A stretch of DNA of 64,000 bases, taken from positions 2,046,001 to 2,110,000 of the forward strand of contig NZ_CP124614.1 in assembly GCF_029958905.1 (NCBI RefSeq), given 5' to 3'. This DNA comes from Vibrio sp. YMD68. Its GTDB lineage: Bacteria; Pseudomonadota; Gammaproteobacteria; Enterobacterales; Vibrionaceae. The position numbers and the translations under genes were made by a program. Below are positions 1 through 10,037 of this stretch, one piece after another (within the stretch, counting starts at the first letter, position 1; each line of letters opens with the position of its first letter). The notes beneath the pieces are model-generated. The model searched no databases, was not told the origin of the DNA, and saw only the letters and a program-made list of their open reading frames with translations.

Positions 1-824
1 GGCGCTAACCAAATAGCCGGTTTCTTCCCCTGTTTGATGATCGCTTGAATCATCGCTTTTACGCCGTGAGAAAACTTCGACGATGGGGTTAACCAATCAC
101 CCATAAACGCTTGGTATCCGTCGTCCAGTAACACCCAATCTAAATAAGAAAGATCCTGTTTCATCGCCTTTACATTACGCGCGATGTTGTTCTCTGTTAC
201 GGCATCGTAATACGCATACCAAGAGCACCAGCCAATGGGTGACTTTTGTGTCAACGTGGATTTCGTTGGATGATGATGTTTAATGAGCTGAGAATACTCT
301 TCAAACAGTAAAGACAGAGAAGGCCCGCTGAGCACAGCAACAGATTCAAGCCTTTGGCTATCCCAGTCGAGTGGGTATGTTTTCTCACCATCTATATTCG
401 CCAAGATAGTGCGTTGGCCTTCTTGGTTGATGATTTGAAAATATCCGGCAAATCGATGGCAACTTGTAAAGCCTAACAAGGTATATCCCGCAGAGTCTTC
501 TATGACGAGATAGTTGTAATAACGCTTAGCCTCGGTTTGTGGGTAAATTCGATAACTCGCATTGTTGTCCGCACAACGACCTATTTCTATTGGATTATCA
601 CAACTTCCTGAAGTCTGAGCTAGCATCTGAAAACCATCACCGAGCAAGGTCGCCGACAGTTCAAAATCGAACGGCATGGTAAACAATCGGTAGTCACTTG
701 GAATTGGATTGTTGTGCAGTCCAATAAAACGAAAGGTGAGCTCCTGGTTAGCCAACGACACGGAGAGATCATTATTGAGAACCGATATCTCACGCTGGCA
801 AGCTAAAGTAATGATTTGCGGCAT
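1..824 (-). CDS. GH36-family alpha-galactosidase, N-terminal part (cut by window edge)
   Basis: I translated this minus-strand frame by hand. It stays open from an ATG at 824 to the window edge, about 274 residues. Near the truncated end it carries the motif GWCSWYAYYD and then LLDDGYQ, which are typical of glycoside hydrolase family 36 (alpha-galactosidase, raffinose synthase and related enzymes). The part before them would be the N-terminal beta-sandwich domain. The family hydrolyses alpha-1,6-galactosides such as melibiose and raffinose. The catalytic aspartates lie beyond the window, so activity cannot be checked. There is no signal peptide, so it is probably cytoplasmic. A GAGGGG stretch lies about 13 bases before the ATG, rather far for a ribosome binding site, so the exact start is uncertain. 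It lies downstream of torA on the same strand but behind a terminator, so it is probably a separate transcription unit. Confidence 0.82.
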   Translation of the reverse strand, partial: MPQIITLACQREISVLNNDLSVSLANQELTFRFIGLHNNPIPSDYRLFTMPFDFELSATLLGDGFQMLAQTSGSCDNPIEIGRCADNNASYRIYPQTEAKRYYNYLVIEDSAGYTLLGFTSCHRFAGYFQIINQEGQRTILANIDGEKTYPLDWDSQRLESVAVLSGPSLSLLFEEYSQLIKHHHPTKSTLTQKSPIGWCSWYAYYDAVTENNIARNVKAMKQDLSYLDWVLLDDGYQAFMGDWLTPSSKFSHGVKAMIQAIIKQGKKPAIWLA

Positions 825-857
825 AACGGCGACTTACCCCTCGGTTTATTTTAGGTC

Positions 858-918
858 AATGAACAATGCACAGTGCCCAACAAACAATACACAATAAACA
901 ATGCACAATGCACAATGA
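858..918. repeat. Degenerate short tandem repeat (CAATGCA-like units)
   Basis: Between the alpha-galactosidase gene and torA, units such as CAATGCA, AACAATACA and CAATGCACAATGCACAATG follow one another with small variations. This looks like replication slippage; I see no gene or known element in it. Confidence 0.5.
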
Positions 919-999
919 CTGCGAGTCACGATGGCTCTGTACTACCAGCTTTTACGTACTGTCTGTTTCTCTGTACTATCTACTTGGATTTTAATACAA

Positions 1000-1027
1000 A
1001 AATGCCAACCCTGTTGGATTGGCATTG
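1000..1027 (-). terminator. Rho-independent terminator of torECA
   Basis: Read on the minus strand, an AATGCC/GGCATT stem with a short loop is followed by a run of T. It lies about 25 bases after the torA stop codon. Confidence 0.75.
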
Positions 1028-1051
1028 AATTATGTTAATTGCAGAGCGTAA

Positions 1052-3517
1052 TTAGCTCACTTCAATCGGTCCACCGAATGAGGTAACAGGTGGAACTTTC
1101 CCAGTAAACTTCTCAAAATCAACAGAGCAGGTATTGGCTGAGGTTGCCTGCGCAAGTTCAGACGTTGGGATATCTTGAGTTAATGTGTTTGGATCGCCAT
1201 AGGTATCTAAGGCACCTACTTTTTCGTTCATAGGGCCATACCAAGCACCTTCTTCGATACGAACCACTCCTGGTGCATAACTGTCCATAAGAACGGCTCC
1301 TGCTAATAATTGCCCGCGGTCGTTAAATACTCGAACTAGGTCTCCATCTTTGATACCTTTTTTCTTAGCGTCACCTGGGTTCATGTAGATTGGCTCGCGG
1401 CCTTGTACTGCATAAGTCGCACGGAATTCTTCCGACTCACACATTTGGGAATGCAAGCGCTTATCGGGGTGACAAGATTGCAACCAGTATGGGTGCTTTT
1501 CGGAACCCGGACCACCATGTGAACGCTCTGATTTCTCAAACCACATTGGGTGTTCTTGGCAATGCTCATAGCCCATATTACCAACCGTACGGCTCGAAAT
1601 TTCGATAAAGCCAGAAGGCGTACCTAAGGCATTAATTTCTGGGTCTTCACGGAACGCAGCATGGCGGGTCCACGGCTTCCCTTTGCCGAAATCTAAGAAG
1701 CCTTTCTCCCAAAATTCTTTAAATTCTGGCATGTCGAAATTAGCACCATTCGCTGCACGACAGTCGTTGTATAAAGACTCAACCCATTGCATTTCATCCA
1801 TGCCACGAGTGTAATCATCGTGACGGCCCCAGCGACGGGTAAGGTTTCTCATGATATCAAAGTCAGATTTTGACTGGAACAATGGGTCTACCAATTTGTG
1901 CATGGCTATCAAACCACGACCAGAATAAGAACCATAACCATCAATATCATTACGCTCCCACTGTGTACACGCAGGCAGCACGATATCAGAATGGCGACAG
2001 GTTGCAGTCCAAGCAAAATCTACCGCTACGACTGTTTGTAGATTCTTGAATGCTTGACGCATTTTATTTCGGTCTTGATGGTGATGCCAAGGGTTGTTAC
2101 CGCTGAACACCATCATTTTGATGTCTGGAAGCGTCACCGTTGAACCGTTGGCTTTGATCTTCTTACCTGGCTCTATCAGGCTATCAACCCAACGCGCAAC
2201 TGGGATAACTCGGCTAAAGCCTTTGTAATCTTGGTTGTCATATTTCGGCGTCTGACCTTGATCGATATTAAGCGGGAACGAACCTGGAGCACCAAAACCT
2301 GTTGAAGAAACGCCAATGCCTGAATAGTGGTGCCCATAAGAAATACCACCACCTGGCAATCCAATCTGACCGACCATCGCTGCTAATACTGCAAGCATCC
2401 AATACGGTTGCTCGCCGTGCTCTTGACGCTGAATACTCCAACCCACCATGATTTGGGTTCGCCCATTCACGAGCATACGTGCGAACTCGCGAATTTTCTC
2501 AGCGCTCGCGCCACATATATTGGCAGCCCACTCTGGCGTTTTCTCTACTCTGTCTTTCGTCTCACCTTGAACATACTGAATGAACGTTTCAAAACCCAGA
2601 CAGTAAGTATCAATGAACTCTTTATCATGCAAGTTTTTGTTATACAGTTCATGGGCCACACCCAACATGAACGGGACATCAGTGTGGGGGTTGATATAGA
2701 ACTGTTCATTGTTTAAGAAGCGCCCTGTTTTATTCTGCACAGGATCGACTGAAACCACATTGATTTCTTTATTCGCCACTTTTTGCTTCAGTTGCTCAAG
2801 ATATTCAAATGATTCGTGGGTTTCACAGTTCCAACCAACTTGTAGGTTTTTAACGGGATCGTTACCCCACATGATAATGTTGTCACTGTTCTCTAGAATA
2901 AGCTCCCAAGAAGTACCCTGAGCATAGACCTCAGTGGAGCCTAGTACGTAAGGCAGAATCGTTTGACCGGCCCCTGTCGAGTAGTCGCCGATTTTCTTTA
3001 CGGAATGTCCGTGAAGTCCGATGGCTCTCATCATGTGGTTAGTACAACTGTGGAATTGCCCTGTTGAACGCCAACCGGTTTGACCCGCATGCAGTGCAGA
3101 AGGTCCATAATCTTTCTGGACGCGCTCTAACTCACGGTAAACCAGGTCGAGTGCTTCATCCCATGTCACGCGCACAAAACGGTTATTGCCGCGTGTGTCA
3201 GCGCTGTACTTATGCTTTTTAAGCCAATCAAGACGAACCATTGGATAGCGGACACGCGATGGGCTATAGATGATGCCTTTAATGCCATTTAGCATGTCCG
3301 TTGGGTGCTTATCGAGCTCTAACGGTTTAATCTCTTGCACTTTGCCCGCATAAACTCGGGCGCGAAATGCACCCCAGTGAGAACCTGATACTTTCCAAGT
3401 CCCTTCTGTGGTTTCTGCTGCCATAGCCGACGTCGACGCCAACAGGCTTGGACCGATAACAGATGCAGCACTCGTGGTGGCCACACCTTTGAGAAAACTT
3501 CTTCGTGAAATTGCCAT
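1052..3517 (-). CDS. torA: Trimethylamine N-oxide reductase, molybdenum catalytic subunit
   Basis: The 821-residue protein is a DMSO-reductase-family molybdopterin enzyme that reduces TMAO to trimethylamine in the periplasm during anaerobic respiration. Residues 4-10 (SRRSFLK) followed by a hydrophobic stretch and AMA form a twin-arginine signal, so it should be folded with cofactor before Tat export. The motif DYSTG, with Ser180, fits the position of the molybdenum-ligating serine of the TorA/DMSO reductase family. The C-terminal region (about 690-800) fits the molybdopterin dinucleotide-binding domain. Length is close to E. coli TorA (848). It follows torC by 23 bases and ends the operon before a terminator. 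The dedicated chaperone gene torD, often next in line, is not here. Confidence 0.95.
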   Translation of the reverse strand: MAISRRSFLKGVATTSAASVIGPSLLASTSAMAAETTEGTWKVSGSHWGAFRARVYAGKVQEIKPLELDKHPTDMLNGIKGIIYSPSRVRYPMVRLDWLKKHKYSADTRGNNRFVRVTWDEALDLVYRELERVQKDYGPSALHAGQTGWRSTGQFHSCTNHMMRAIGLHGHSVKKIGDYSTGAGQTILPYVLGSTEVYAQGTSWELILENSDNIIMWGNDPVKNLQVGWNCETHESFEYLEQLKQKVANKEINVVSVDPVQNKTGRFLNNEQFYINPHTDVPFMLGVAHELYNKNLHDKEFIDTYCLGFETFIQYVQGETKDRVEKTPEWAANICGASAEKIREFARMLVNGRTQIMVGWSIQRQEHGEQPYWMLAVLAAMVGQIGLPGGGISYGHHYSGIGVSSTGFGAPGSFPLNIDQGQTPKYDNQDYKGFSRVIPVARWVDSLIEPGKKIKANGSTVTLPDIKMMVFSGNNPWHHHQDRNKMRQAFKNLQTVVAVDFAWTATCRHSDIVLPACTQWERNDIDGYGSYSGRGLIAMHKLVDPLFQSKSDFDIMRNLTRRWGRHDDYTRGMDEMQWVESLYNDCRAANGANFDMPEFKEFWEKGFLDFGKGKPWTRHAAFREDPEINALGTPSGFIEISSRTVGNMGYEHCQEHPMWFEKSERSHGGPGSEKHPYWLQSCHPDKRLHSQMCESEEFRATYAVQGREPIYMNPGDAKKKGIKDGDLVRVFNDRGQLLAGAVLMDSYAPGVVRIEEGAWYGPMNEKVGALDTYGDPNTLTQDIPTSELAQATSANTCSVDFEKFTGKVPPVTSFGGPIEVS

Positions 3518-3540
3518 TTTATTACTCCAATTGACGTCGA

Positions 3541-4722
3541 TTAGTGATGACCTTCAGCAAAGTCTGATGAGTGCTTTTGTAAATACTTCAGTACCAGTGC
3601 TTCAGTGTCAGCATCAAAGTTGACGAATGCGATCATGCCATCTAGCATGCCGACCCAACCGTTAGCGCTAAAGTGCGCTTCATCAGGTTGTGAGTGACAA
3701 GTCGAGCAGTTCGTTTTGTAGGCATCGCTCGCCGCATTCCAGATCGGAGCGTAGTCGGAAACCATCGATTCTTTTTTCATCCAAAGATTGACGCTCACTT
3801 CTTCCCAAGGCAGACCGGTGAGTTCGTCTTCTTTTCCTTCACCCACATTCACTTGATCACTCTGGGACACTTCTCGAGATAAGATTGCCGTAGAGATATT
3901 AAGACCGAAATCTTCCTGGATCACACGGCCAAAGCCTTTCGCTTTTCTCCAGCCGTCAATTTTAACTTCAATCATGTCGCCTTGTTGGCCTACGATGGCC
4001 ACCTGGCTAGCTGGACTTAACAAGCCAGCTTCTGTTGTCGCGCTTTGATCGGTATACAATGGAAGATGACGAACGGAAATAACGTCATTACCCTGTGAGT
4101 AGTTGGTGCTACTTGCTGTCTGCTCCAGATCACCAACGATACCGCTCATTGAAGCCATATCTGCTGGGAGGTGGTGTGCAATGCCTTTATGACAATCGAT
4201 ACAACTTTGATCTCGTTCAGCGGCTTGTTTCATTTGAATCCGCGCCGTGGGTGACATTTGTTCAAAGTCCATCGACTCGTACGCGTGACAGTTTTTGCAT
4301 TCCAGTGAACCATTCGCAGAGAATCGGTCCCATTCATGGCGAGCCAACTCAAGACGTCGTGCTTCAAATTTTTCTGGCGTACCAAGATCACCGAATATTT
4401 GCGCGAACACCTCTTTCGATGCTTGCATCTTACGCGCTATTTTTGCTGTCCATTCATGAGGTACATGGCAGTCTGGACACGTCGCTCGAACACCAGAGCT
4501 GTTTTTCCAATGGACCGTCTCTTGTAACTCTACGTACACGTTTTCGCTCATGGTATGGCAACCAATACAAAACTCTTCAGTGTTGGTTGCTTCTAAGGCG
4601 GTGTTAAAGCCACCCCAAAAAATCACACCAGCAATGAAACCGCCCATGGTTAGAACCCCTAGGCTGATATGAACTGCCGGGCGTGTCATTGTACGCCACA
4701 GTCTAGCAATCAATGATTTCAT
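3541..4722 (-). CDS. torC: Pentaheme c-type cytochrome TorC (NapC/NirT family)
   Basis: TorC passes electrons from the menaquinol pool to TorA. The 393-residue protein has one N-terminal membrane anchor (about 18-40). Five CXXCH haem sites follow: four in the NapC/NirT-like part (residues 52-56, 82-86, 142-146 and 174-178) and a fifth near the C terminus (339-343). This 4+1 pattern is the TorC/TorY arrangement. Between them, residues about 205-285 resemble the spacer domain seen in TorC proteins. The gene lies between torE and torA on the same strand, with 48 and 23 bases between genes, so the three are surely cotranscribed. Confidence 0.95.
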   Translation of the reverse strand: MKSLIARLWRTMTRPAVHISLGVLTMGGFIAGVIFWGGFNTALEATNTEEFCIGCHTMSENVYVELQETVHWKNSSGVRATCPDCHVPHEWTAKIARKMQASKEVFAQIFGDLGTPEKFEARRLELARHEWDRFSANGSLECKNCHAYESMDFEQMSPTARIQMKQAAERDQSCIDCHKGIAHHLPADMASMSGIVGDLEQTASSTNYSQGNDVISVRHLPLYTDQSATTEAGLLSPASQVAIVGQQGDMIEVKIDGWRKAKGFGRVIQEDFGLNISTAILSREVSQSDQVNVGEGKEDELTGLPWEEVSVNLWMKKESMVSDYAPIWNAASDAYKTNCSTCHSQPDEAHFSANGWVGMLDGMIAFVNFDADTEALVLKYLQKHSSDFAEGHH

Positions 4723-4770
4723 GTTTCACTCTCTTAAAATTCTATTTAAATATGGGTGTTAGGGATTGCA

Positions 4771-4947
4771 TTAACCATGCACACCAGGAGGCCCAAGGAC
4801 AAACACTTGCAGCATCCAAACGATAAAACCATACCCACCAACAAAAGCGATACTTAAGATTGGGAAAAGGACGACAGTAATAAAAAGAAAAGACTGCCAT
4901 TCTAACGAATGTGCCTCATCTTTCTTATCTTTATTAACACTTCTCAT
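4771..4947 (-). CDS. torE: TorE, small membrane protein of the TMAO reductase operon
   Basis: This 58-codon gene was found by hand translation. The protein starts MRSVNKDKKDEAHSLEW and then has one hydrophobic segment (about residues 20-48), ending GPPGVHG. Size, single membrane span and place directly before torC match TorE, the small protein of torECAD-type operons in Shewanella and Vibrio. Its function is not settled in the family. The start is supported by an AGGTAA-like ribosome binding site. A second ATG 9 bases upstream is in another frame and soon stops. Confidence 0.85.
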   Translation of the reverse strand: MRSVNKDKKDEAHSLEWQSFLFITVVLFPILSIAFVGGYGFIVWMLQVFVLGPPGVHG

Positions 4948-5140
4948 ACATTTACCTGCATTCGATTTAGTTTTGCCTAACGACTCAATATTTTGAGTTA
5001 GTTAAATCTCGTCATTGTTAGAATGAATTTTAGTTCACGCGTCATCTAACTTTCAATAACAACCGCTGTTGAAGCCTTATTAATCAACACTTTTTTGAGC
5101 TCATCCAGAGATATGTTTGATTGTCATATTATGTGTAAAA

Positions 5141-5150
5141 TTATGAACAA
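5141..5150 (-). promoter_or_regulatory. Possible TorR box upstream of torECA
   Basis: On the minus strand this reads TTGTTCATAA, 8 of 10 matches to the E. coli tor box CTGTTCATAT. It is about 195 bases before torE. Only one good copy is visible, whereas E. coli torC has four, so this is tentative. Confidence 0.35.
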
Positions 5151-5445
5151 ATAAGACAAGTTACACATGTTGTTTTAAGGTTAACCACTAAACACTCAGT
5201 TAACAGTTTAGCTCGCTTTTTAAATAAAGAGTCCGTCTAAATCCAAAATCATACTTCTTTAAATTCGCTCAGTGTCGTTCGTTTGATATTGATTGAGTCT
5301 ACACACCAAATGGGTATCGATAAAAATAGCCAATAAAGACAAAGGCAGCTTGATAACAAACAACCATTTAAAGCCGATAAAATTCATAACGATACGAGCC
5401 TAAAATCTGGACAAAAAACGTACACCCTCTCGCGTTAGAAACACT

Positions 5446-5468
5446 TTATCCACAGAAAATGTGGATAA
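5446..5468. promoter_or_regulatory. Two consensus DnaA boxes, head to head
   Basis: TTATCCACA at 5446-5454 and its exact inverse TGTGGATAA at 5460-5468 are separated by GAAAA. Both match the strongest DnaA box (TTATCCACA) without mismatch. The pair lies 194 bases before the small gene at 5662. No AT-rich unwinding repeats or dnaA/gidA neighbours suggest a replication origin, so a titration or regulatory site is more likely. Confidence 0.7.
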
Positions 5469-5661
5469 CCCATCCTTTATATACCTCTAGGTGCATATTA
5501 TATTGGGCAGTTTTGATCACCCAGATAACGGGACTTTTTATGCCCAGCATCGAACAAATGTGCACCAATTTGGTTCTAATTAACACTTCTCACTTTCCTT
5601 GTTTGCAGTGCTATCCATGCTTGCTTAATGTGTAGCAAATAGCATTTAAAGGAACATAATC

Positions 5662-5895
5662 ATGAAATTTTCCCAAGACCACCTCGCAGAGCTAAATTTG
5701 CTTCTGCAATTTGATATTAGTAGTGCAGCGACTGGCATCAAGGTCCATCAAGATGCCGCTAAAGAGACACAAGAAGCGGCTAAGCGACTCTTCGATAAAG
5801 GATTGTGTACACTGCCTGATGGAGGCTACCTCACTGACGAAGGTATCGAAATAGCAGAAAAAGCCGATAAAGTTTTGCGTATACTAAGCGCATAG
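5662..5895 (+). CDS. Small conserved protein, TIGR02647-like
   Basis: The 77-residue protein has no signal peptide or membrane span. It looks like a short helical, soluble protein (KFSQDHLAELNLLLQFD at the start). It resembles the short conserved family I know as TIGR02647, found in Vibrio, Pseudomonas and relatives, whose role is unknown. The start has a clear AAAGGA ribosome binding site. It is followed after 28 bases by the SDR gene, so the three genes 5662-7466 may be one operon. The double DnaA box upstream is the only hint about regulation. Confidence 0.75.
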   Translation: MKFSQDHLAELNLLLQFDISSAATGIKVHQDAAKETQEAAKRLFDKGLCTLPDGGYLTDEGIEIAEKADKVLRILSA

Positions 5896-5923
5896 CTATC
5901 CATTAGTCTTCTAACAGAATCCG

Positions 5924-6832
5924 ATGAAAACTATCACTATTATTGGAGCAGGTTGGCTGGGCACTCCCCTCGCCACAACGCTCCTTTCTAAACACCATCG
6001 AGTGTTTGCTAGCAACACTACCTCAGATAAAGCTCAGCAATTATCCGCATTAGGTATTCAAGGATTCATTTGTGATCTTAGGTCTCCTCATCAGCTGACT
6101 GAAAACCTTCTCGAACAACAACCTGATGTCCTTATTGGATGTTTTCCTCCAGGATTTCGTCGGGGTTTATCTAATGAATATCAATTGATGTGGCAAACGG
6201 TCGTAGAGGCCGCAAAACAGGCTAACGTAAAAAAAATCATCATGATCAGCTCGACAGCGGTTTACCCCTCTATCGACAAAAACCAGCCTGCACCTCACTT
6301 GATGACAGAACCCATGTCTTGTTATGACTTAGTTCAGACCCACTATGACTTAGCTCAGACCCAATCGAATGAGACTGACAAGAGTCGTTCTAGCAAAAAT
6401 GGCTTCAGCGAAAACGCCATTGTCATGCTTCAAGCAGAGCAACATGTCATTGACTCAGGTATCGAGTTTGTTATTGCTCGCCTGAGCGGATTAGTAGGCC
6501 CAAATCGTCACCCAGCTCGCTTTGTCAGTAAATTAAAACAGGTAAGTCGTTTAGCGCCAGCAAACATACTTCACCTTGATGATGCCATTGGGAGCTTGGA
6601 GTTTGCGATTAGCAATATTAGTAACCAAGCCATTAACGTGACCACGCCTGATATCATGTATAAAGATACTTTTTATCAAAAGGCGCTTATCAATGCTGGC
6701 TTGCCGACTTCCTTATTACCCAAAATAGTTGACGTACACGACAAACAAATAGACCCAAGCAAACTTATCTCACTTGGGTACTCATATCGTTACCCGACTC
6801 TTTCCCTTGTTTTGGATGCGCTAAATGACTAA
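5924..6832 (+). CDS. NAD(P)-binding SDR/epimerase-type protein (YeeZ-like)
   Basis: The 302-residue protein begins with a Rossmann beta strand and the dinucleotide motif GAGWLG (residues 8-13), followed by an atypical short-chain dehydrogenase/epimerase fold. MISSTAVYPS near residue 110 corresponds to the family's conserved Ser/Tyr region. Homologues such as E. coli YeeZ have no proven substrate. Residues 134-147 (YDLVQTH then YDLAQTQ) come from a perfect-phase 21-bp tandem duplication at 6323-6364, probably a local insertion in a surface loop. The stop overlaps the next start by 8 bases, which implies translational coupling with the YdcF-type gene. Confidence 0.8.
   Translation: MKTITIIGAGWLGTPLATTLLSKHHRVFASNTTSDKAQQLSALGIQGFICDLRSPHQLTENLLEQQPDVLIGCFPPGFRRGLSNEYQLMWQTVVEAAKQANVKKIIMISSTAVYPSIDKNQPAPHLMTEPMSCYDLVQTHYDLAQTQSNETDKSRSSKNGFSENAIVMLQAEQHVIDSGIEFVIARLSGLVGPNRHPARFVSKLKQVSRLAPANILHLDDAIGSLEFAISNISNQAINVTTPDIMYKDTFYQKALINAGLPTSLLPKIVDVHDKQIDPSKLISLGYSYRYPTLSLVLDALND
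6323..6364 (+). repeat. In-frame 21-bp tandem duplication within the SDR gene
   Basis: Two 21-bp units (6323-6343 and 6344-6364) differ at only two positions and add seven codons without changing frame. Confidence 0.75.
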
Positions 6833-7466
6833 ACGCCTATACCAACACATAGAGACTCTGTGGAGCTACATGTTAATGGGGCATACGCCGAAGCAGTCGG
6901 ATATTATTTTTGTTCTGTGCAGTAATGATTTACGTGTCGCTTCTCATGCCGCTTCACTATACCAGCAAGGGTTTGCTCCACGGATTGTTTTCTCTGGTGG
7001 CTTTGGACGCTTTACCGAAGGACATTTCGATAAAACAGAAGCCGAGACGTTTGCTGCAATTGCAAAAGATTGTGGGGTACCTTCAGGGGACATTTTCATC
7101 GAAAAAGAAGCGACCAATACCGGAGAAAATGTCACGCTCGGCTATGAACTCATTCGACGACTTGGGTTACCACATAAGAAAATGCTCCTGGTTCAAAAGC
7201 CCTTCATGGAAAGGCGCAGTTATGCGACGTTTATGCAGCAATGGCCTGAGCCTTGTGAACAAGTATTGGTGAGCTCTTCATCAGACGGTTTTTTTGATTA
7301 CCTCAATGAAGATATGCCCCTCGATATGGTGTTAAGAGCACTCACCGAAGACTATGAACGCATCAAAACCTACCCCCAACTTGGATTTCAGACTGAGCAA
7401 GAAATACCGGATTCTGTAGAGCAGGCGTATCAATTCATCTACGAACACTATCTGTTGAACCATTGA
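6825..7466 (+). CDS. YdcF/SanA/ElyC-family (DUF218) protein
   Basis: The 213-residue protein belongs to the DUF218 superfamily, which includes YdcF, SanA and ElyC and is linked to envelope or nucleotide metabolism without a firm biochemical role. Visible family features are an N-terminal strand ending in a small loop (IIFVLCSNDLRVASHAA), VFSGGFG at about residue 56, an acidic motif EKEATNTGENV at about 93 and KPFMERRS at about 126. There is no signal peptide or membrane segment, so it is more like cytoplasmic YdcF than membrane-bound SanA. It overlaps the SDR gene by 8 bases and is followed by a tandem repeat and a terminator. Confidence 0.82.
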   Translation: MTKRLYQHIETLWSYMLMGHTPKQSDIIFVLCSNDLRVASHAASLYQQGFAPRIVFSGGFGRFTEGHFDKTEAETFAAIAKDCGVPSGDIFIEKEATNTGENVTLGYELIRRLGLPHKKMLLVQKPFMERRSYATFMQQWPEPCEQVLVSSSSDGFFDYLNEDMPLDMVLRALTEDYERIKTYPQLGFQTEQEIPDSVEQAYQFIYEHYLLNH

Positions 7467-7563
7467 AGGAATTGATTCATTCAAGGAATCGACCCTTTAA
7501 ACAAGCTTATCCATGAAACACCTCGCCCCGTTAACACATTGAGCGTGTCAGTGGTTTGGACTA

Positions 7564-7673
7564 TCACTTGCGAAGACAGCAGTCACTTGCGAAGACAGCA
7601 GTCACTTGCAAAGACAACCGTCACCTGCGAAGACAACAATTACTAGCGAACACAACAATCACCTGCGAACACC
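7564..7673. repeat. 19-bp tandem repeat, about 5.8 copies
   Basis: The unit is TCACTTGCGAAGACAGCAG. Copies lie at 7564-7582, 7583-7601, 7602-7620, 7621-7639, 7640-7658 and a partial copy at 7659-7673. The first two are identical and later ones diverge stepwise. There are no spacers, so it is not a CRISPR. It lies between the YdcF-type gene and the shared terminator. Confidence 0.85.
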
Positions 7674-7677
7674 ACAT

Positions 7678-7707
7678 AAAAAACCAGAGCACATCGCTCT
7701 GGTTTTT
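7678..7707. terminator. Bidirectional terminator between the ydcF-like gene and clpA
   Basis: AAAACCAGAGC and GCTCTGGTTTT form a perfect stem around a short loop. T-runs occur on both strands, which suits the convergent genes. Confidence 0.85.
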
Positions 7708-7731
7708 AGTGTGTGACTCACTACAGACAGA

Positions 7732-9996
7732 CTAGTGCAGCGCTTCTTCTTTCGTACCGAAATACTCAAAGACAATTTTATCTTTCTTCAAGTCAACCTT
7801 GACTGTACCGCCTTCGACTAGCGAACCAAAGAGCAGTTCATTTGCCAATGGTTTTTTCAGTTGCTCTTGAATCACGCGGCCCATTGGTCGAGCCCCCATC
7901 GACTTATCGTAGCCTTTTATTGCTAGCCAATGCCTTGCTCTCTCCGACACTTCTAAAGAAACACCACGAGCATCCAGTTGTGCTTGAAGTTCAACGATGA
8001 ACTTGTCGACCACCTGGTGGATAACCGTTTCATCTAAGCGGTTAAACCAAATGATGTTATCAAGACGGTTTCTGAACTCAGGCGTAAAGACTTTCTTAAT
8101 CTCCGCCATGGCATCAGGGCTGTTATCTTGCTCAATCAAGCCCATTGATTTACGTTCTGTTTCTTGAACACCAGCGTTGGTCGTCATCACCAAGATGACA
8201 TTCCTAAAGTCCGCTTTGCGCCCGTTATTATCGGTAAGCGTACCGTTATCCATGACCTGCAATAGTAGGTTAAAGATATCGGGGTGTGCTTTTTCGATTT
8301 CATCGAGCAACACGACTGAGTGGGGGTGTTTGATAACCGAGTCCGTCAACAACCCACCTTGGTCATAACCAACATAACCTGGAGGAGCACCGATTAGCCT
8401 ACTAACAGAATGTCTTTCTCCATACTCCGACATATCAAATCGCAGCAGTTCAATTCCCATCAGTTTCGCCAATTGCAACGTCACTTCAGTTTTACCTACC
8501 CCCGTAGGGCCTGCAAACAAAAATGAACCAACCGGTTTGTTATCCGCTCCAAGTCCAGCACGAGTTAACTTGATCGCTTCACTTAGAACATCAATGGCTG
8601 GATCTTGGCCAAATACCAACATTTTCATCTTATCATCAAGATTTTTCAAAATATCTTTGTCTGATGAAGACACCGATTTTTCAGGGATTCGAGCCATTTT
8701 AGCCACCATGGACTCGATGTCAGCAACGCCCACAGTCTTCTTGCGACGACTCGCTGGCGCCAAACGACTTCGAGCACCCGCTTCATCAATAACATCGATG
8801 GCTTTATCGGGCAGATGGCGTTCGTTAATGTATTTAGCTGACAGTTCAACCGCCGCTCTGAGTGCTTTATTGGTATAGCGCACCTCATGGTGTGCTTCAT
8901 ACTTAGGTTTTAAGCCCATCAGAATTTTGGTTGTATCGTCTAGTGATGGCTCAACAACATCAATTTTTTGGAAGCGGCGAGATAACGCACGTTCTTTTTC
9001 AAAAATACTGCTGTATTCTTGATACGTGGTTGAACCGATACAACGAAGCTTACCGCTACTCAGTAATGGTTTGATCAGATTTGCCGCATCAACTTGACCA
9101 CCAGAAGCGGCTCCTGCACCGATGATGGTATGAACTTCATCAATAAATAGGATCGCGTCTTCTTCTTTCTCTAGCTGCTTTAGAATGGTTTTAAAACGCT
9201 TTTCAAAATCGCCACGGTACTTGGTGCCCGCCAGTAATGAACCGATGTCTAATGAATAGATAACGCTGTCTTTAATGACGTCTGGAACTTGACCTTCTAC
9301 GATTCGCCAAGCGAGGCCTTCTGCTATTGCCGTTTTACCCACCCCCGCCTCGCCAACAAGCAAAGGATTGTTTTTACGGCGTCGACACAATACTTGAATC
9401 GTTCTTTCTAGTTCTTTATCTCGACCGATCAACGGGTCAATATGGCCCTGCTTTGCCACTTGATTTAGATTGATAGCAAAACTTTCTAAACGCTCATCGG
9501 AAGAGCCCTCTTCAACATTTTCTGAGCCAAACGATTCAGAGGAGTCATCATTTGAGCTTGACGACTTAGCAATGCCATGAGAAATGAAATTAACGATATC
9601 GAGTCGGCTGATGTCATTTTTCTTCAGTAGATACGCCGCATGTGATTCTTGTTCACTAAAAATGGCAACCAGAACATTAGCGCCTGTTACCTCACTGCGG
9701 CCAGAAGACTGAACATGGAAAACGGCACGTTGAAGAACTCGCTGAAAACTTAACGTCGGCTGAGTTTCACGAGTCTCATCGTTTTCAGGAATAAGAGGGG
9801 TTGTTTGGTCAATGAAAACATCGAGTTCTTGTCGTAAAGCTTCTAGGTCTGCCTGACAAGCCGCTAATGCCTCCTTGGCTGCATCATTTACCAATAATGC
9901 GAGTAGGAGGTGCTCGACAGTCATGAACTCGTGTCGTTTGTCTCTAGCGCGCGCAAAAGCGCCATTAAGACTGGTCTCTAATTCTTTATTAAGCAT
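7732..9996 (-). CDS. clpA: ATP-dependent Clp protease ATPase subunit ClpA
   Basis: ClpA unfolds proteins and feeds them to the ClpP peptidase; together with ClpS it degrades N-end-rule substrates. The 754-residue protein has the Clp N-domain (about 1-145), an acidic and serine-rich linker (145-170), AAA module 1 with Walker A GEAGVGKT (215-222) and Walker B LFIDEVH, and AAA module 2 with Walker A GPTGVGKT (about 497) and [13 protein letters not shown]. There is no ClpB-type middle coiled coil, which separates it from the disaggregase. Length is about that of E. coli ClpA (758). The start has a strong AGGAGG site 6 bases before the ATG. clpS precedes it by 41 bases. Confidence 0.97.
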   Translation of the reverse strand: MLNKELETSLNGAFARARDKRHEFMTVEHLLLALLVNDAAKEALAACQADLEALRQELDVFIDQTTPLIPENDETRETQPTLSFQRVLQRAVFHVQSSGRSEVTGANVLVAIFSEQESHAAYLLKKNDISRLDIVNFISHGIAKSSSSNDDSSESFGSENVEEGSSDERLESFAINLNQVAKQGHIDPLIGRDKELERTIQVLCRRRKNNPLLVGEAGVGKTAIAEGLAWRIVEGQVPDVIKDSVIYSLDIGSLLAGTKYRGDFEKRFKTILKQLEKEEDAILFIDEVHTIIGAGAASGGQVDAANLIKPLLSSGKLRCIGSTTYQEYSSIFEKERALSRRFQKIDVVEPSLDDTTKILMGLKPKYEAHHEVRYTNKALRAAVELSAKYINERHLPDKAIDVIDEAGARSRLAPASRRKKTVGVADIESMVAKMARIPEKSVSSSDKDILKNLDDKMKMLVFGQDPAIDVLSEAIKLTRAGLGADNKPVGSFLFAGPTGVGKTEVTLQLAKLMGIELLRFDMSEYGERHSVSRLIGAPPGYVGYDQGGLLTDSVIKHPHSVVLLDEIEKAHPDIFNLLLQVMDNGTLTDNNGRKADFRNVILVMTTNAGVQETERKSMGLIEQDNSPDAMAEIKKVFTPEFRNRLDNIIWFNRLDETVIHQVVDKFIVELQAQLDARGVSLEVSERARHWLAIKGYDKSMGARPMGRVIQEQLKKPLANELLFGSLVEGGTVKVDLKKDKIVFEYFGTKEEALH

Positions 9997-10037
9997 ATGT
10001 ACCTCCTAAAAGAACAACAGGGTTGTTCATACAAGCG

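Larger units (their letters stand above)
4948..5661. other. 714-bp intergenic region between torE and the small gene at 5662
   Basis: This region holds the promoter side of torECA (minus) and of the gene at 5662 (plus). Inside it I see a TorR-like box, a pair of DnaA boxes and AT-rich DNA. No credible coding frame or RNA gene is visible. A 31-codon frame starting at 5539 has no family resemblance. Confidence 0.5.

Noticed and set aside
5446..5468. Chromosomal origin at the DnaA boxes
   Set aside because: Only two boxes, no AT-rich 13-mers, and no gidA, mnmG, dnaA or parAB genes nearby.
5539..5634. 31-codon plus-strand frame upstream of the small gene at 5662
   Set aside because: Composition is not convincing, no family resemblance, only a weak GGGA ahead of it.
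7564..7673. CRISPR-like array
   Set aside because: The 19-bp units abut each other without unique spacers and there are no cas genes.
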